64,000 nt of DNA from Solea solea (lineage: Eukaryota; Chordata; Actinopteri; Pleuronectiformes; Soleidae), in assembly GCF_958295425.1 (NCBI RefSeq), contig NC_081143.1:17708686-17772685 (forward strand), written 5' to 3'. How positions within the stretch are numbered: the stretch's first letter is position 1; each line of letters begins with the position of its first letter. Below, piece by piece: positions 1-11,437 of this stretch. Under the pieces are notes generated by a model, which saw only the letters and a program-made list of their open reading frames with translations, did no database searches and was not told the origin of the DNA. The position numbers were made by a program, and so were the translations under genes.

Positions 1-437
1 TACGTTTGCCAAAATATCTTGTGACGAGCCACCATTTATCACCACTTTCAGAAGATTTAAAACGAAAAAGTATTACTACTTAAGAGAGCTGATGAGAAAA
101 TAGATATTTTATTGTTCGAAACCCACGTACGTTTCCGTTAGCGCTTGAAACGCTATCCTAGCACTACCCGGAATCGTCTTCCGATTAACACATTAGCTCA
201 TATCAGATTCACATTCATTAGTTTTATCGTTGGTTTAACGTTTCCCGCGTCCGTATACATACACCCAAAACCACACGTTTTTCATTTTAAAGCACATAAA
301 CAGCAACGGTTTCTGCTAATGTTAGCTTACAAGCCGATTAACTCCGGACATGGTAGCGTAGGCCTTCCTTTTGTCCAACTAACGAGTAGCTCCTGTCAGC
401 GATAAGTTGTTATTTTGTGGTCCGATGAAAAGGATAC
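1..437 (-). other. znf207: znf207 intron 1 (5' part, runs off the left edge)
   Basis: This stretch follows the donor of znf207 exon 1 on the minus strand. It contains a fair number of CpG dinucleotides, as expected just downstream of a housekeeping promoter. No second exon was recognised, so the C2H2 zinc-finger exons must lie left of the window. A short open frame at 145-405 on the plus strand has no recognisable homology and is treated as chance. Confidence 0.6.
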
Positions 438-478
438 CAGCACCATGGCTTCATCTGCTTCTTCTTTTTCCGTCCCAT
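438..478 (-). CDS. znf207: znf207 (BuGZ) coding exon 1, partial gene
   Basis: Read on the minus strand, an ATG at 478 in good context (A at -3, G at +4) opens MGRKKKKQMKPWCW. This is the N-terminus of vertebrate ZNF207/BuGZ with only L to M at residue 9. The exon ends inside the tryptophan codon (TG|gtatcc donor at 437-436), where the human protein continues with Tyr-Cys of the first zinc finger. ZNF207 is a nuclear C2H2 protein that binds microtubules and stabilises the spindle-checkpoint protein BUB3; it is also linked to splicing. The lysine-rich start is a probable nuclear signal. ZNF207 lies close to RHBDL3 in human 17q11.2, which supports the call. Only 41 coding bases are here; the rest is off the left edge. 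Confidence 0.88.
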
Positions 479-640
479 TTTGAGAAATACTGCGAATGGA
501 TTCCTACAAAAACACTAGTCTTATTATCTGTTTGACCACAGCATGCTGTAGTGTAGTACAGTGACAACGCCGAAAATGGCGCTTTGCTGGAGGAGTGGAA
601 TGAAAGCGGCGCTGAAGTCTCGCGATAACAGAAAACAGAC
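479..640 (-). promoter_or_regulatory. znf207: znf207 5' UTR and likely promoter
   Basis: This is the sequence immediately upstream of the znf207 start codon. It is richer in CG than the AT-rich DNA to its right. It includes a plus-strand gaaaatggcgct at about 573-584 that resembles the YY1 core (AAnATGGCG) often found near transcription starts of housekeeping genes. No TATA box was recognised. The transcription start is not defined by the sequence. Confidence 0.45.
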
Positions 641-2694
641 GCCAGGTCACAGGCAGGATTTTGTGAATTATCACGAGATAATAATAATTAAATAACAACA
701 ATAATAATAATAATCACGACATAATATTATATTACCATTCACTTCAAATTCAAAAAATGTCGATTATTAATCAAATTATTTTACTAATAGGCTTTAAACG
801 CCTCAGCATAAGGCACAGGTTAGCTGTGTTTTTGTGGGGAAGGCATATGTAAAACATTTGGATTTGAATTGTCACAATTTATTGACTCTGACTATGTATG
901 GATTGTGCATCACTTTTATTTTAGATCTCATATTGCCTTTAAAACATTTGTATATACTCAAATAGTTAGTATTTTCTTGTATTATATTTGATATGTTACA
1001 TTCACCAAATAATCCCACCATATATTGGGTATTGTTAATAGAGAGACAATAAATCTAATAATGCATCTGTGTGGTCAGATGGGCACTAAGTTTTGTAGCG
1101 GCAGCCTCTCACACCACTGTACTTGTCCACTGGATGGAGACAATGTTTCAGAAATAGAAATCATTCCCCTATCTTGGCTTCCAGCCTGTAATTTCCGAGC
1201 ACTTAAAATCCAGAGGCAATCATTGTACTTTTTACATTGACACACAAGATTTTTCTGACCCAGATAAAATACAACTCAACAAATAAGTTGCAGTGTTTTA
1301 TATAATAATAATAATAACAACAATAATGATAATAATAACAATAATAATAACAATATTCTTCCACTGTATAAAAAAGCATTATGTATCAAGAATCAGGAAT
1401 CATTTGTAATCAGTTTTGATCACAGTCTTAATCTCGCTACAGATGTTTTTTTAAAAATGTTAAATGCACAACCAAGTACTGCTATCAACTGGCAGGATAA
1501 ATGCAGAGACACCACAAATGCATTCAGGCTTTTTCCAGACATTCACTTTTTTCCCTGGCAGCTTCTCATGTCCTCCGTTTCTCACCAAGATGAATGATTA
1601 CCTCCAATATTGGAGATTTATGAAAAAGGAAACACAAGTGAGGCGGCTTTCCTTGGCTACCTAATGAATTTTTCATTGTACGCCTTTAAAACCTCTCCTC
1701 TCCATATGGTTTCAACAGCTTGACAGAGGAGACACTCGGTGGCAGCGTGAGGAGTCTCTTCTCTAAATGAATTATGGCTGATTCTGGTATGCTCACGCAT
1801 TCTCATTGATCACTTTGACATGTGCTCTTTTTTTCCCCACAAAGACTCTTAAACCTGGCTGTCCATTCATTCTCAGGCCCTGAGCTCACTTTACACACTG
1901 GATTTAGAACAAGAATTATGGTTTTGAGGCCGTAGACCTGCTTAGTTTAGCAACATTTCTTTGTACAGTAGAGGGTAATTCCTGTTATGAATATTGAATA
2001 AAAAGCACATTTATGCATGTATGTGACCTGAGGTAAGGTCACCATTAGTGTTATTTGCAGGTTGCAGCTATAGCATGTTTAAGCCAAAAATAATAGGAAA
2101 ATCTACATGTTACAGCTGGTTCTGTATGTGGAAATAATAATCACATTTAGTTTCTGTATAAAACTGTTTAATGTTCTTCAGTATGTACATATCAAATCTA
2201 CAAAATATGCACAAGGTTAAAATATTGTCAGTGATTTACCCATCACTCACTTTTGTACCATAGCCCTTGTTATATACAATCCCAGACCATCTTTAGAACC
2301 GTTTGTTTTTAAATAGAATACACATAGGATATAGCTAACATGTCACAAGACGGACCAACCAAACAATTTCTACAACACAAACAACATCACCAAGTAAAAA
2401 TAAAATCAGTGAATTCATGTTAAAATAATTCATCTCTATTTAATCACATTATAATAATGCTAAGCAGGTATCAGTGTTGCATGAGGTTAACAGTACAGTT
2501 TAGTTTGAGACTCAGGGCTGTGATCGCTTTCTACCCCAATTCAATCAATTAACAATTTAGGTTGTGACAGGAACTAATGAGAGAGCATTGATTTGACTCC
2601 TGAACTGAGAGTGAAAGGACCCCAGCCCGGATGTAGTCGAGGTTAGGCATGTGTGCTCTTCTATGTTTTGGTAACAGCAAAAAAAAAAACATGG
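641..2694. other. Intergenic spacer between rhbdl3 and znf207
   Basis: AT-rich DNA with short TAA/AAC repeats at 678-714 and 1302-1353. Open frames at 1025-1240 and 1464-1664 (plus strand) are short, have no family signature and are probably chance. An AATAAA on the plus strand near 1996-2001 has no upstream gene. No exon of the human neighbour C17orf75 was recognised here. Confidence 0.5.
1302..1353. repeat. (TAA/AAC)n simple repeat
   Basis: About 50 bases of imperfect trinucleotide repeat (AAT, with AAC and GAT interruptions). A smaller relative lies at 678-714. Confidence 0.85.
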
Positions 2695-3917
2695 TTTATT
2701 CAAAGAGGTCCAGCTGCCCACCACTGGTGAATGTTTTTTTTTTTTTTTTTTTTTAAATCACATTTTTCTTAATTTCACCACATTACCGATCAGTAAATAA
2801 ACATCTGTCTCTTCTCTACACTTTTCAACCACAATTAACATTAGTGTAAATGTCCAGAGGGGACAACAACATTATCATACTTTAACTGCAATACTTAGCT
2901 TTCCAAAAACCGCTTTTTAGAGCTCATAAGACATTTCTGCTTTGTTTAACTGAATCTTTCGGGCACATTTTTTTTATATATATAAGTTTTGCTGACACAA
3001 AATTAACACTTGTCAAAGGGGTGTGCTCATCCCCTGGTGCTTGTAGCAATAATTTGGCATCATTTTTGAAAGCTTAAAGTATAAATGGCACTTCTGCTTC
3101 ATTTTTTTTAATCTGTACAAACAATGTTAGAATTGTCACACTCCTTGAACACACACACACACACGAAAAAAAAAAAAATAATCAAAAAAGACAGTGCCAG
3201 ATGCTGAAGGCAACACTGAATTGCAAGCTACACTTTCCATCAAAGGTAAATTCATACTTATTTTCAAAAAGGTTTTTTTTTCCCAAAATCTTCTTCATTC
3301 TGTGAAATATAAGGAGGGCTTTACTCATCAGTTTTGTATCTCATTTATGGCTCATTAGCTACTTGTAATGGTTACAAAACCCTAACTGAGCCTAAATTCT
3401 ATGACCTTATTCTTCCTTAAGAGGGCACAGGTAAACAACAGGATTTCCAGGAACATATTTTGTTGCTGTCACCCTCCACATGTTGATACATACGTTTATC
3501 ATGCTGAAGTCTCCATTAGTAGGCACTGTTGGATTGAGGATGGAGAGGCAGAGTAAGTTACGCCGTGAAGACAGAGTTGCTCCTGCTTGTTCCTGTGTAC
3601 GATCTAAGACGTCTCATTTGTCATCACAGTGTTGTCAACAAAAAGACCCACTGGCTGATTATATCGAGCCAAGCCTCCCGACAGACACAAAGACAAAGAG
3701 CAGATGGAGGCTAACCTGAATGCTGAATGGGGAGAAGCTTTCTGCATATCAGATCAGGGCACTGGATGCAGAAGTAAGGTGGCTCTTAGACAACTCTGAT
3801 CACCTGGCGATGTAGCTTGTAATATGAAGGGTGAGGTAACTCATCCAGCCAAGTGGTCAAAACTACTAATGGAGGGTTAAAGAGGATACAGTGTCTTGTC
3901 TGCCTCTTATAGACAAC
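2695..3917 (-). other. rhbdl3: rhbdl3 3' UTR, with candidate polyadenylation signal at 2695-2700
   Basis: This is sequence downstream of the rhbdl3 stop codon. The first AATAAA on the minus strand after the stop is at 2700-2695 (tttatt on the plus strand), giving a proposed 3' UTR of about 1.2 kb. A 21-base poly-T run at 2734-2754 and an AC repeat near 3150-3163 lie within it. The UTR length is an inference from the first hexamer only. Confidence 0.45.
2734..2754. repeat. poly-T tract
   Basis: About 21 consecutive T on the plus strand (poly-A on the rhbdl3 sense strand), about 34 bases upstream of the candidate polyadenylation hexamer in sense orientation. Confidence 0.9.
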
Positions 3918-4189
3918 TCATGGTGGCGGGGGCAGTCGCACGTCCAGCAAGCTGTAGGCAAAAACGTTCCAAAAAACGGCACAAAGCACAAACAAGGTGT
4001 AGACAGAGAAAAAGATCCAAAACAGGGACTGTTCCTGGAGTCGTTGCTCATAGTTCTGCAGGACCACCACACCTAATGTGAGGCCGACCACCACCCCACC
4101 CAGGTGAGCTACAAAGCTGGGGTTGGGGCATGGAGGAAAGGCCGGAGGGTAGAACCGCAACCACACTGCTCGACCGAACTCTACACTCA
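3918..4189 (-). CDS. rhbdl3: rhbdl3 coding exon 9, catalytic histidine and C-terminus (residues 318-407)
   Basis: The acceptor cacag leaves TG, which joins the A of exon 8 to make Met, giving [15 protein letters not shown]346 in [11 protein letters not shown] is the catalytic histidine of TM6. A final membrane segment ([14 protein letters not shown]) is followed by [10 protein letters not shown] and TGA at 3918-3920. This matches human RHBDL3 to its last residue. Confidence 0.96.
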
Positions 4190-7100
4190 CTGTGAGTTAA
4201 GAGGAGAGAGAAAAACAAATATTAGTAGGCGGTGAGCATATTGAAATAGTCGATTTATAGGCAGACCGATTACAGCTGTTTAAGATAACTTGGATTAACT
4301 TTAAATACTAACTCTAGAATTATCACTTGCTATGAGTTTTGCATTGATTTGAATATAGTATTTATATTTATCAATTCAAACTCGATGTGATTTTGGGCTC
4401 ACTTCTGTGTCTTCTCTGAATAACTTGGGTAAACATGGGTCTTGTGGTTGAGATAAAAAAGAAGACAAAAAGTTCCCACTAGATAAAAGTGCTTAGTTCA
4501 GTAACCCACTATGGTCAAACTATGAGTTAATTTTGCCTTTGGAGCAAAATGCTAAAATAAAGAGGTACACTTTTTTGAAAAAGGATGCCTAATATTCCAC
4601 ATTTTTCTTTTTAATGATGAAAACATAGATCAAATATCACAAAAGTCAGACTTACTGCACACCAGAGCCATTGCCATCCGGAATAATTTAAACTGACACT
4701 TCATACCCGACCAGTTCTACAAACAGAGAGAGAAAAGATGGAGAATTTATGAGGACATTTTAATGTTCTGATGATTTAAGACGGAACAACCTGTGCTAGA
4801 AGGTCAAGTCCACCTTAGATACACATGGCATGACATGAGATCTCGCCCTCTCACCACGTCACATCAATTTTGAAAGCCCCAGAAACACTCCCACCCTTAG
4901 TTTATTGCTGGGTTAAACAATATGATTCCAGGTGTAGAGGGAGGGGAGGACAAACTCCTCCATCTTGATCCCACAAAGGTTATGGAGGATCTGAGTACAC
5001 AATAGCACATAATAGAAGTTCACCTTGAGTGCTGTTTGCCAAACGTGTGTGTGTGTGTATGATGATGACGACCCACAGAGGAAGAACAAACAGAGCAAGC
5101 ACACACGTCAAAGGAGAGCAGTGTGATGGGATTTCCTGTCATGCTGTCACATAAACATGGGCGCACGCTCACATGCTTTTCAGATCTTTGGGAGGGAAGG
5201 AAAAACCAGTGGTGATGGCTAGGAATGTATGGTATCTGTAGATAGAGACGCACCTGCTATACCCCAAAACAGAACTTCTTTGATGTCATGGAAATGCTCT
5301 GCACTGACAGGACAGCTGAGTGATGTGATAATCACGCACACGTACATGCACGCATGCACACACAGGTCATCCTAAATTAGACGAAAGCACTTCAAAAAGG
5401 TCTCAACCAGAAAACCTTACATGAGAAAGATTATTCTCGCAATATTTTTCCTTTAAAGTCAACGCACATGGTCCACCGATGTTCAAGCTGCAGAATAAGG
5501 TCACGCGTAGAACTTCAAAAGGTTCTCAACAACATCATCGCAGATTTCAGTTTAGGAATCAGTTTAAGAAGTCAGACGGTGCCAGTTCAGGTGAGTATGG
5601 TGCAACAGTTAAAAGCTACATGTGGCTGCTTCTGCCACTAGTGTCAGCTTCGAAATGATTTTCTTGTATTCCTCTCACCTGTACTGATTTTCAAAGGACG
5701 TCACTTGCAAAGAAATTATAAACAAACATTTGAGTGTTTATGGACCCTGATATAAAGCTTTAGAATATACTGGTATGCCGCAAAATGTGAGTTAAACTCA
5801 TAAGTTCGTGGTGAGGTGTACCCTTGCACCCTGCTTATTATTCACATGAAACTCTGTGGTTAAGCTACTGAGATAGTAATGTTTTCTCATGTTAAAGCAA
5901 TAACTTTTTTAATTTGTCGTATTTAGCAGTTATTTCATTGTAAGCCAGGCAGTGTCATCATCTTTTTCCAAAGAAAATATTGATTTGGAATAACTGTCAT
6001 GTTCTGGCAGGTCCACATGGTGAAATCAAAATACTTTATTATTCTGATTTTGATTCTGAAATAAGGCTCCTGAAGAACTGAATACCCAAAATGTCTTCAC
6101 AATATTAGAAACACAGAAACATAGAAAGACACAATTATGTACACAGACGTGCCCAAACAAACAAAGACACAAAAACTTACCATTACAACATTAGCCAAGT
6201 GCGCTGAGACCAGGGCGTACACTCCCCCTGACGACCCGACCACTGGAGCCGTCATATCTGTGACAGACACAGCTAAAGACCCTGTAGTAAGAAGACAGAT
6301 CACACATGAGTAAACCTGATTTTGGGTTTATATACATAAAATATCATCACAAAAAATGCTCTGTGACGTTCATCTCAATTAGGTGTTCACGTTATCCACA
6401 CCTTTAAATATTTTTTTACAGTTTAAACCAAAAACAAGAGTATGAAAACAGTTACAAATCATTCATTATCTCCACAAAGTTATGTATATAGTATCATTTG
6501 TCTGCCCATCTGTTTGTGAGAAGCATAACTAAGGAAGTAAAGAATTGATTTTGATGAAATTCACTGGGTTTTCTCCATTGTTACTTATGAGTCTAGGTTC
6601 AACATTAGAACTGTTAACCTTGTGAGATAGGGGAATGTATTGTGGGGAAGTGGTGGTGGTTTGCACTATGAGATGTTCACCTGAATGTTCAGCCTCATGT
6701 TATCTGTGTTGACGTCTGCCAGTTCCTGAGGGAAATATCTCTTCAGCTACAAAACGCATCACTATCTTCACAAGCTCTTATGTCTGCAGTTTAGTGAGTG
6801 AGTAAATCATGTACAGTGAATGTATCAAAGATTCTCATCCCTAAAAACCTGCCTGCAGCTGAAAACAATGCTCTGACTGGTGACAGTGAATAGAGGAGGT
6901 GCCAGACCAATGAGCTGGAACATCTACACAACAGATGTACCTCGGGGTCAGGATCGGGGTCAGGATCAGGATCAGGGTCAGGGTTTTTACTGCTCATTTC
7001 ATCATTCACAATCTGTCATCCATTGCTAACTATGCAAATGACATCGGCTAATGAGGATCAGGTGAAATTATCTAAAGCTAAAAGAACCAATCATGAGCAG

Positions 7101-9211
7101 TGTTGGACATGTGACTGTATTGTGAAAGTAACTATTGCATTATTTTTTTTCTGTTAAATGTTCAAATATGTCAAAGAATTTGGATTCCACTCCCCTTATA
7201 TGAAACCTTAAATTCAACTGTATGTTCAATTATTTATAATAAAACTGAATACTTCATATGTTTAATGAATGAAATGGACACTTGACAGAATAAATTATTA
7301 ACAGAAAATAACTTTTGATGTACATACACCTTGTTGCCTTTTGTCTCAATGAGGGTAAAGTGATGTCTGTGCTTCCACTTTGAAAATGCTGTCTTAGAAT
7401 GCGTGTGCCTCTTGGTTGTTTTGTGTCAGATACAATGAGTACACATTTTCTACAATGGCGTATGTGTGTTATGACATAATCCTGAGCGTGTGTGTATAGC
7501 ATAAGAACGCCTTTGCTGCAAACTATTTAATGTGGGCGTATTAAAGTAGGTTTGCATGAATAGAGGCTTGCCCATGCTGTACCAGCACATGCTGTGATTT
7601 TATGTAAAACAAATGCATTCACACAAACTCAGCTGCCACAAACGGAGCATTGCTCTCTGTGGTTCCTTGGCACCAATTCATCACATGCATAATAGATTCA
7701 ATCAAGCAAGCAAGCACTGGGACGTGTAAATAGGGGGACATTCAGAGACACTCGAGGAAAGTTGTCCCCACTGCAGTCTTTGTACAAGAAAACAGCACAG
7801 AACTCAAACGGAGACAGAGAAATCTTTATTTGGACGATTAAATTAACCAAAACTCTCGCTTTCTCTCTGTCGCACAGTTTCTTCTTCGTCAACTCTCACA
7901 CTCTGTATATACTTCATTCCCTCTCCACTTTCTCCATATACTTTTTCCTTCGCTTCACTCCATGATGCTGACCTGTGTACATTATTGATGCACTGACAGA
8001 ATAAGACACTGTCCACACTACATAGGAGAGCACACAGAAGTGTTGGCAGTCCTCTACTACCCATCAGTGTTCATCTATTTATCGTCTTTCTTTCTCTCTG
8101 TCTTCCTCTCATGTGCTCATTTGCATATTACACCAAAATGACCACATTATTTTGTTGAATTTAAAAAGTGTGCTTCGTGTTTCACTGGTTTTTTAAGACA
8201 AAAAATATTTTATCCCAAATCTATCTGTGATATCGTCAATAAGCAGATGTTATAATTAAACCTATAGCTGCTCACACACAAGCAAACAGTTCATCGCTGG
8301 AAACTTTATTTCCTATTATTTTACATAATCCCAAATCCTTGCAGTAATTCAGGGGCAAGGAATGGATAGTAGATAAAAAAAAATACAAATAAACTAAATT
8401 AATAGTCCCACTGAACTGTACGTGACATGCATATATTTAAGCCAGTGTGATTTCTGGAAAAACTGCCAATTGCTGAGCTGCAATAGCAACTGACTAAGCT
8501 TGGATAATGGTCAGCTCATATTTAGCTCAGTTCCCTGCTGCTACATTAAATCTCTCTCAGACCAAAACATACATACAGTGTTACCTTGTATGCACACAGC
8601 AATATATAATTACAGCAGACATAAAGGGCTCTGGAGTTCATAGATATTAAATCACCAGTAAACCAGTAATGTAACAACGTACAAATAAAAATACTTTGTT
8701 ATTTATATTTCTAGCAACTTTTACTCCATTACATTTGCTCTAACTATCTTTGTTACTTGTTACTACCAAATCAAATCAGATTCCTTAAATAATATTCTAA
8801 AAAAGTGACTTCAACTTCTACCAAAGTCTTTTTCTTTACAAAATTGGTTTCACCACTGCTAGCTGATAAAAACAAATGCCACCACCTTGCTGCATCGACA
8901 CAGAATGAGAGTTGCTTGATTTGGGACTTATTCAGAGTTTTTAATTGGATAGCCTTCAGGCTGCCCTGCAGTTGTTCAAAATTCTAATGGATAACCCCAA
9001 CTATGTTTAAAACAAGTGAGCAAGTAAAATGAAAAGTAAATGAAAAGACATTCATGAAAGCACAAACTAACGCTAACTAACATTGAGCTTTGAAAAAAAT
9101 GATGTACTTTTCCAGGTGTGTCAGCTGTAATGACAGTGTAGTATAGTGGCGTAATAACAGCGTCTGACTCACTCGGTCACTAAATACTGTTGTGTAGAGT
9201 CATCTAAGCAG

Positions 9212-9251
<40 letters not shown>

Positions 9252-10526
9252 GAGCAGTGAAAAGTCATGTGAATTTCTTTTCTTTTATAAATAATTTGTC
9301 AAACATTGGATGATGTATTATTGACAACTACAACAATTTGCATTGTATATATAATCATATAGTCATATTTAGATTAACCATCAACCATGAATCTTAATTG
9401 CAACCCATGCACAGTCATTTTGCCTACCTTGGTTACACCTTTTCCAAGCACTGGATATTAATTCCTTCCTTCCTCTACACACACACGCACACACACACAC
9501 ACACACCTCCCTCTCTGTAGATACTAGGTTTAGGAAGTGTATCTCAGCAGCAGGGTGACCTCCTTCTCTGTAATTACCGTGGTTTAATGACATTATTTTA
9601 GTGTCTGTGTGGATGTTTGTTTAGCACAAAAACACACTGACAAGGACACAGTCTGGCCCCAGGAGGCCTGTAGTATATTGTGGCATTTTATTTATCACTG
9701 CTACTTTTCCGCGCATCAGGGAAAGAAATAGGGACATTAGAGGATATTATAATGCACATCAACACTAACCAAAAAAAATAAAAAATACAAATCAACTATT
9801 TTTTCTTTATGTTGCGTTTTATGTGTGTGCCACTCTCTGGCCTAACTATTATGCCGACTCTCACTGTGTTGTTAACTTTATTGTCCATGTGTTTATTGAG
9901 CCTGTTATTGTGCACTTGTCTGCCTCAGAATCTGTCTTTCGCTCTTTTACCAGGGAGAGCCCTATTTTATTATATCTTCGTCTGCTGTCCAGAAGAGGGT
10001 ACCGCTGTGTTTAGACGCAGGTCCATTGTTTCCATTAAAGCATCTAAAGTGTCCATTAGAGTGTCTGCCGGGCGCTAGAGGGTTACTGACCTCTCTCTGA
10101 GTCATTACTTGACCCTGAACTCTGCCTCGACCCCCTGTATGCGCCAGCTGAGCCCTTCTCTGTTCATTGCAGCTTGTTGTGTTTCATCGCTCAATCCAGC
10201 AGCAACATTGTGTGTTGAAGTTTTATTGTTGTTTGGGATGTGATAGATAGATAGTTATTTATTTATTTATTTATTTAACCTTCCACCTGTTAAAAATGTG
10301 CCAGAATGGAGTCGACAATTTTAATTGTTGGTCAATTTAAAAAGAAGTCGGATGTTCATTTCCTCAATTCAGTTTTAGGTGGATGCTACGTTGTGTATAA
10401 ACTGACTCCAGTTTACCATAGAAGCAATCACAGTGAAAAACAATAAACCCAGACATCATCGCCATAACAACCAAAGAATATTTCCTTTCTTTCACTCAGT
10501 CGATATCTAATTAAAACAGCAGACCG

Positions 10527-10559
<33 letters not shown>

Positions 10560-10650
10560 TTTATGGAGCGTTTCCTCCTGATTTCACAGAGAGGTTAATG
10601 ATATAGGCAAACACAGGTATCCCCAGGGTGTTTGTCATTGACCCCTGCCA

Positions 10651-10704
<54 letters not shown>

Positions 10705-11400
10705 GTCTGTGCGTTTGTATGTGTGAGCCAGAGAGAGACACACACACACACACACGGAAACGGCACGAGATGACATACTTATCGTACGCTTTACAATAAT
10801 TAATTTTACATAATTATAAATCAAATCATTGTGCCATTGATTTATATTCTGCACTTCTTTTTTTCCTTTTTCATTATGGGGAAAGAAACCAATACTCAGC
10901 CGAATGACTGAAAAACTAAAAAACAGCCCACAAGCTCACACACATGAAGAGAAGCGAGGTTGGTAGGGTTTTTGCAAACCTTTTCTGGCGTAAAACTGAC
11001 TTTTTGTTGTGGTCCCCATGGAGGCCGAAACCTGGTCATAATGAGACAGAACCTAATTTCTGAGGAACTGGTTAAAGGCTAAGCTTTGAATTGTGGTTAG
11101 GTTATGTCTCTGTGTCATGTTTTTGACTGTGTGTGCGTGTAAGACAGAGAGAGAGAGAGAGAGCAAGAGCGAGAGAGGGAGAGACTTACCTGCCAGCACA
11201 CCACACACATAGACCAGCCCGATCCTTAGTGCTCCATGGACCATTTCTAGAGGGACTCCAACCAGCAGCAGCATGGCCATGTTCAGGCTGAGGTGCTCAA
11301 TGCTGTAAACACACACACACAAATGCACACAAATATAACAAAATTATCAAAATTGACTTCAAAAATATAAATATATAAATATAAGCAAAGAGAAAGAGAG

Positions 11401-11437
<37 letters not shown>

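Larger units (their letters stand above)
6282..11189 (-). other. rhbdl3: rhbdl3 intron 6
   Basis: Holds a GGGTCA/GGATCA hexamer repeat (6943-6985), a fragment resembling the fish hAT-like family (8650-8770), CA repeats (9214-9248, about 9478-9507), a TTTA repeat (10252-10276), a TG repeat (10529-10558), a TC repeat (10654-10700), an interspersed repeat (10981-11097) and a GA tract (11145-11163). No exon was recognised. Confidence 0.65.

Noticed and set aside
6791..7009. Asp-Pro repeat peptide
   Set aside because: It is produced by a hexanucleotide repeat, not a gene.
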